47,159 nt of DNA from Halobacteriovoraceae bacterium (lineage in GTDB: Bacteria; Bdellovibrionota; Bacteriovoracia; Bacteriovoracales; Bacteriovoracaceae): NCBI GenBank assembly GCA_002706205.1, contig PAKC01000061.1, positions 57,500 to 104,658 on the forward strand, in the 5' to 3' direction. The translations under genes and the position numbers were made by a program. Positions 46,882-47,159 of the stretch are shown one piece after another. Positions within the stretch are counted from its first letter, which is position 1, and each line of letters starts with the position of its first letter. The notes under the pieces were generated by a model that was not told the origin of the DNA, did not search any database, and saw only the letters and a program-made list of their open reading frames with translations.

Positions 46882-46993
46882 AATTATTAATAAATCCCGC
46901 GCTCCGAAATTGACTCCCTCCCTCTCACGTTGATCGATGGATGGAGTCAGTATCTACGCGCGAGTAATAATTATCAGTCGTAAGGCGAGCAAG
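46862..46993. repeat. Four-tier nested inverted repeat, candidate oriT or structured regulatory element
   Basis: CTTGCTCGCC/GGCGAGCAAG (46862-46871/46984-46993); AATTATTA/TAATAATT (46882-46889/46965-46972); CGCGC/GCGCG (46898-46902/46958-46962); TGACTCC/GGAGTCA (46911-46917/46943-46949). Confidence 0.75.
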
Positions 46994-47010
46994 TTAAATA
47001 AGGAGTGAGT

Positions 47011-47159
47011 ATGGAAAATATAGATAAGGAAGAAGTAAAAAAAAGAGGAAGAAAACCAAAAAATCAAACAAAGGAAGTTCAAATCAATAAAGAGCAAACA
47101 AAGTTTTTTGTAGATTTGAGTAATGAACAAGAGAGTCTAAGTTTGATTTTTGATTTTCT
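47011..47159 (+). CDS. Partial ORF, basic AT-hook-like N-terminus, possible relaxosome accessory/DNA-binding protein
   Basis: MENIDKEEVKKRGRKPKNQTKEVQINKEQTKFFVDLSNEQESLSLIFDF..., preceded by AAGGAG; runs off the window. Confidence 0.5.
   Translation, partial: MENIDKEEVKKRGRKPKNQTKEVQINKEQTKFFVDLSNEQESLSLIFDF

Overview
AT-rich bacterial chromosome segment in two parts. (i) About 1-13.7 kb looks like host chromosome: DUF423 protein, SprT-like/DUF2786 metalloprotein, sdhCAB-type succinate dehydrogenase/fumarate reductase, three HD-GYP-like response regulators (all with degenerate catalytic motifs), a rhomboid protease, an H-NOX/histidine kinase/response regulator operon, and a complete tmRNA gene (ssrA). 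(ii) From the 3' end of ssrA to the right edge is an integrative conjugative element whose right end lies outside the window. It carries an XRE regulator and tyrosine integrase, a DUF91/PD-(D/E)XK protein, a conserved small mobile-element protein behind a striking leader of overlapping hairpins, and a type I R-M locus (half-HsdS, HsdM, HsdS, HsdR, YgjP-like metallopeptidase). It also carries a CBASS locus (divergent CapH/CapP-like HTH + ImmA/IrrE regulators, CapV-like patatin, CD-NTase, stand-alone E2-like protein with a Cys-rich tail), a four-gene overlapping signalling operon (sigma54 activator, 61-aa DHp-like protein, SDR enzyme, 7TM hybrid kinase with two REC domains), a tandem pair of HEPN-like genes, and a compact divergent type IV secretion operon with coupling protein and a Replic_Relax-like protein. 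The most interesting inferences are: a GG-N10-GC sigma54-type promoter and TTATC-N5-GATAA dyads that may tie the signalling operon to both the T4SS operon and the HEPN pair; a four-tier nested inverted repeat at 46862-46993 (oriT candidate); and a three-stem, mutually exclusive, RBS-sequestering leader at 17217-17331. Everything is by-eye reading of the sequence and supplied translations; no database search was run. The host resembles Bdellovibrionota-type genomes, but that is only an impression.
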